Below are positions 62,293-64,000 of a stretch of 64,000 nucleotides of DNA, piece after piece. Both the position numbers and the translations under genes were made by a program. This DNA is from a virus: positions 1-64,000 of the IMG/VR virus record IMGVR_UViG_3300032288_004534. One strand, 5' to 3'. The notes beneath the pieces were generated by a model, which worked only from the letters and a program-made list of their open reading frames with translations, ran no database searches and was not told the origin of the DNA. Within the stretch, counting starts at the first letter, position 1; every line of letters starts with the position of its first letter.

Positions 62293-64000
62293 ATGGCAAC
62301 TTTATCAGAACTTTTTCAAAGAAATCCAAATGAAAATCAAGACTATCGTGATGCACTTTCTCGATATAGAGAAATTGCATCAAATGTGCGTATAGAAAAA
62401 GATGATAGTATTACCAGAGCTGATAGAGAAAAAGCTCAAGATCAATATGTACCCTTATCTACTTTTTTAGCTTTTCGAAGTGATGTTTATCTTTATATTA
62501 GTCAAATAGCGGATTTAACTCGTTCTGGTCTTGAAGAATTACAAAAAATTCTCAATTCTCAAGCTAAAGATACTGAGACTTTACGCAAATATGAGATGGA
62601 AAAGGATGAAAGTAATTTAGAAAAGGGCCCAGGGCTTCTAGAACGTTCTTATGATAAAGTAAAAGATACTGTAAAAAATAACAAAGGTACAATTGCAGGT
62701 TTATTCGGTCTATTAGCCTTAGCTGGATTTATGAGTATCAATCCACAGCAGTTTGAAGATTTTGGTCAAGGAATTGATGATCTTATTTCTACCATAAGAG
62801 AGGGATTATTAACAGCTGCTGGAATATTGGCAGCTGCCGAAGCAGCAAGAAGAGTTTTCAATAGAACAACAGGAAGAACACCAGCACCAAGCGCTGGTGG
62901 TGGGGGTTCTGGAACAACTGGTAATAGGGGATCCTCATCGGGTGCACCAGGTAATGCGGGTTCTGCGGGACCTGGTGGTCGACCAGGAACTTCAGGAAGT
63001 CCTGGAACTGCAGGTACAAGTGGTACAAGCGGTGGAATGGGTATTCCAGGATCTGCTGGTCAGAGAGGAACCGCAGGAACCGCCGGAACTGCTGGAACTG
63101 CTGGTCAAAGAGGAACTGCAGGCACTGCTGGAACCACCGGAACTGCTGGAACTGCAGGTCAAAGAGGAACTGCAGGCACTGCTGGTCAGAGAGGAATTCC
63201 TGGTACTGCAGAAATTTCACGTGCAACGGAAACTTCTGGGCAAAGAGGAATTCCAGGTGCTGCAGGTCGAAGAGGAATTCCGGGCGCGCCAGGTGCTGGT
63301 GGTCAAAGAGGAACTGCAGGAACTGCTGGTCAAAGAGGTACAGCGCTGCGCGGCCCTGCTGGTGAAACTGGTGCTAGGGGAGCTCCCGGTGCTCAGGGAA
63401 CTACCGCAAGAACTCCTATATCAGGTCAAAGAGCGATTGGTCGTAGAATAGAACCGAGGCTTCTACCCGAAACTAGACCATCAGGTGGTTCTAGAGGAAC
63501 AGTCGTATGGAATGAAAGAGCAGGTCGTTTTCAAGATACAAGTCGTCCAAGAAATCCATTTATAACTTTTAGAGAAGCTGCTTCAAGGGGTTATTATCCA
63601 CCACCAGGAAGTCCTGAACGAATTTCACCCACACCATCATCTAGAGTGGCACCTGCAATAGCACCTGAAGCTGCATCAAGACCTTCAATGGTATCTAGAA
63701 TATCAGGTATGATAACCAGACCGGGTGAACTTTTAAGAACAGCAGTAGCCTCGCCAGTGGGTCAAGCATTGACAAGAACATTTAGTGGTGTGATGACCGC
63801 GACATATGTTATATCTCAGGCAAGTGAAATCAACAGTTTACGTCAACAATTTAATTCAGGATTAATTACAAGAGAACAATATAGAGCAGGCATAGCTAGA
63901 ATAGTTGGTGAAACTGCTGGTGGTGTTTTAGGATCTGCATTAGGTTCTCGTGGTGGTTTTATAGGAGCAATGCTTGGTGGATTTGGTGGTCACGTATTAG
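62293..64000 (+). CDS. Collagen-like tail/hub protein, partial (3' end outside window)
   Basis: The frame is open from this ATG through the window edge, about 569 codons. Residues 1-115 are polar and helical (SELFQRNPNENQDYRDALSR; a coil around LEELQKILNSQAKDTETLRK). A hydrophobic segment follows (GTIAGLFGLLALAGFMSI, about 134-151), then another (LLTAAGILAAAEAARRVF). About 203-376 is Gly-x-y repeat sequence such as GTAGTAGQRGTAG. After it comes a basic, Pro/Ser-rich stretch and a C-terminal part with GVLGSALGSRGGFIGAML, typical of tape-measure membrane-inserting ends. Start follows the upstream gene by 7 bases. It may be the tape measure or a hub protein that works with the preceding gene; T4 gp29 homology is not visible. 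Confidence 0.75.
   Translation, partial: MATLSELFQRNPNENQDYRDALSRYREIASNVRIEKDDSITRADREKAQDQYVPLSTFLAFRSDVYLYISQIADLTRSGLEELQKILNSQAKDTETLRKYEMEKDESNLEKGPGLLERSYDKVKDTVKNNKGTIAGLFGLLALAGFMSINPQQFEDFGQGIDDLISTIREGLLTAAGILAAAEAARRVFNRTTGRTPAPSAGGGGSGTTGNRGSSSGAPGNAGSAGPGGRPGTSGSPGTAGTSGTSGGMGIPGSAGQRGTAGTAGTAGTAGQRGTAGTAGTTGTAGTAGQRGTAGTAGQRGIPGTAEISRATETSGQRGIPGAAGRRGIPGAPGAGGQRGTAGTAGQRGTALRGPAGETGARGAPGAQGTTARTPISGQRAIGRRIEPRLLPETRPSGGSRGTVVWNERAGRFQDTSRPRNPFITFREAASRGYYPPPGSPERISPTPSSRVAPAIAPEAASRPSMVSRISGMITRPGELLRTAVASPVGQALTRTFSGVMTATYVISQASEINSLRQQFNSGLITREQYRAGIARIVGETAGGVLGSALGSRGGFIGAMLGGFGGHVL
62890..63425 (+). repeat. Collagen-like Gly-x-y coding repeat in the 3'-partial protein
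   Basis: Gly every third residue over roughly 170 residues, with units GQRGTAGTAGTAGTAG and GQRGIPG. DNA units of about 30 bases (GGT CAA AGA GGA ACT GCA) recur near 63100-63340. One non-repeat break lies at about 63200 (AEISRATETS). Confidence 0.9.

Noticed and set aside
62897-63451. A 184-codon plus-strand open frame inside the collagen-like gene
   Set aside because: It is an out-of-frame shadow created by the Gly-x-y DNA repeats; the real frame starts at 62293 and stays open to the window edge with sensible protein features.

Overview
The window is about 64 kb of a T4-like myovirus genome: AT-rich, almost gap-free, with most genes on the minus strand. The identification rests on a nearly complete T4-type head, neck, tail and baseplate set (gp13-gp23, gp4, gp5, gp6, gp8, gp25, gp26, gp27, gp48, gp53, gp54), T4 recombination genes (gp46, gp47, uvsW, uvsY) and the late sigma factor gp55. 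Gene order (20-67-68-21-22-23-gp3-like-uvsY-uvsW-55-47-46) and several fibre and baseplate families resemble the cyanophage/pelagiphage branch of T4-like phages. The host cannot be read directly. A phage-borne Bug/TctC-type periplasmic binding protein hints at a proteobacterial, possibly freshwater or marine betaproteobacterial host; that is inference.

Layout. 1-8.4 kb (minus): asparagine-synthase-like ATP pyrophosphatase (cut by the window edge), peptide deformylase, GDP-fucose synthesis pair (fcl, gmd), gp46/gp47, gp55, uvsW, uvsY. 8.5-13.6 kb (minus): gp3-like tail protein, capsid gp23, scaffold gp22, protease gp21, a small unknown protein, and gp68- and gp67-like core proteins. 13.6-22.4 kb (minus): an insertion between gp20 and gp67 holding the Bug/TctC-like protein and a 2613-residue repetitive fibre. 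22.4-31.3 kb (minus): gp20, 19, 18, 17, 16, 15, 14, 13. 31.4-32.2 kb: a holin-like gene and a second small membrane protein. 32.2-35.6 kb: a very AT-rich island of glycosyltransferase-like genes, an oxygenase-like gene and an unknown, including one gene that points the other way. 35.5-57.3 kb (minus): fibres and baseplate, including an aromatic tetrapeptide-repeat fibre, a 2268-residue structural protein, gp8, a propeller-bearing wedge protein, gp6, gp25, gp5, gp27, gp53, gp48. 57.3-64 kb (plus): gp4, a conserved unknown, gp54, gp26, a gp51-position small ORF in the -1 frame, a protein with a lambda-R-type transglycosylase domain, and a collagen-like protein running off the edge.

How it works together. 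gp13-23 build and fill the head and make neck and tail; gp5/27/48/54/53/6/8/25 make hub and wedges; gp26 and the overlapping ORF are likely assembly chaperones. gp55 should direct late transcription. Eleven intergenic octamers of the form N(A/C)TAAATA upstream of minus-strand structural genes, plus one plus-strand candidate, fit T4-type late promoters. gp46/47, uvsW and uvsY serve recombination-dependent replication. gmd/fcl plus three glycosyltransferase-like genes suggest glycan modification of the virion or host surface.

No gene-free stretch reaches 300 bases; the longest gap is about 70 bases, between gp19 and gp20. I saw no tRNA, rRNA, CRISPR array, insertion sequence or reverse transcriptase. 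The strongest oddities are the phage-encoded Bug/TctC protein, the possible T8 -1 frameshift at the gp26 stop, and the extreme repeat proteins.
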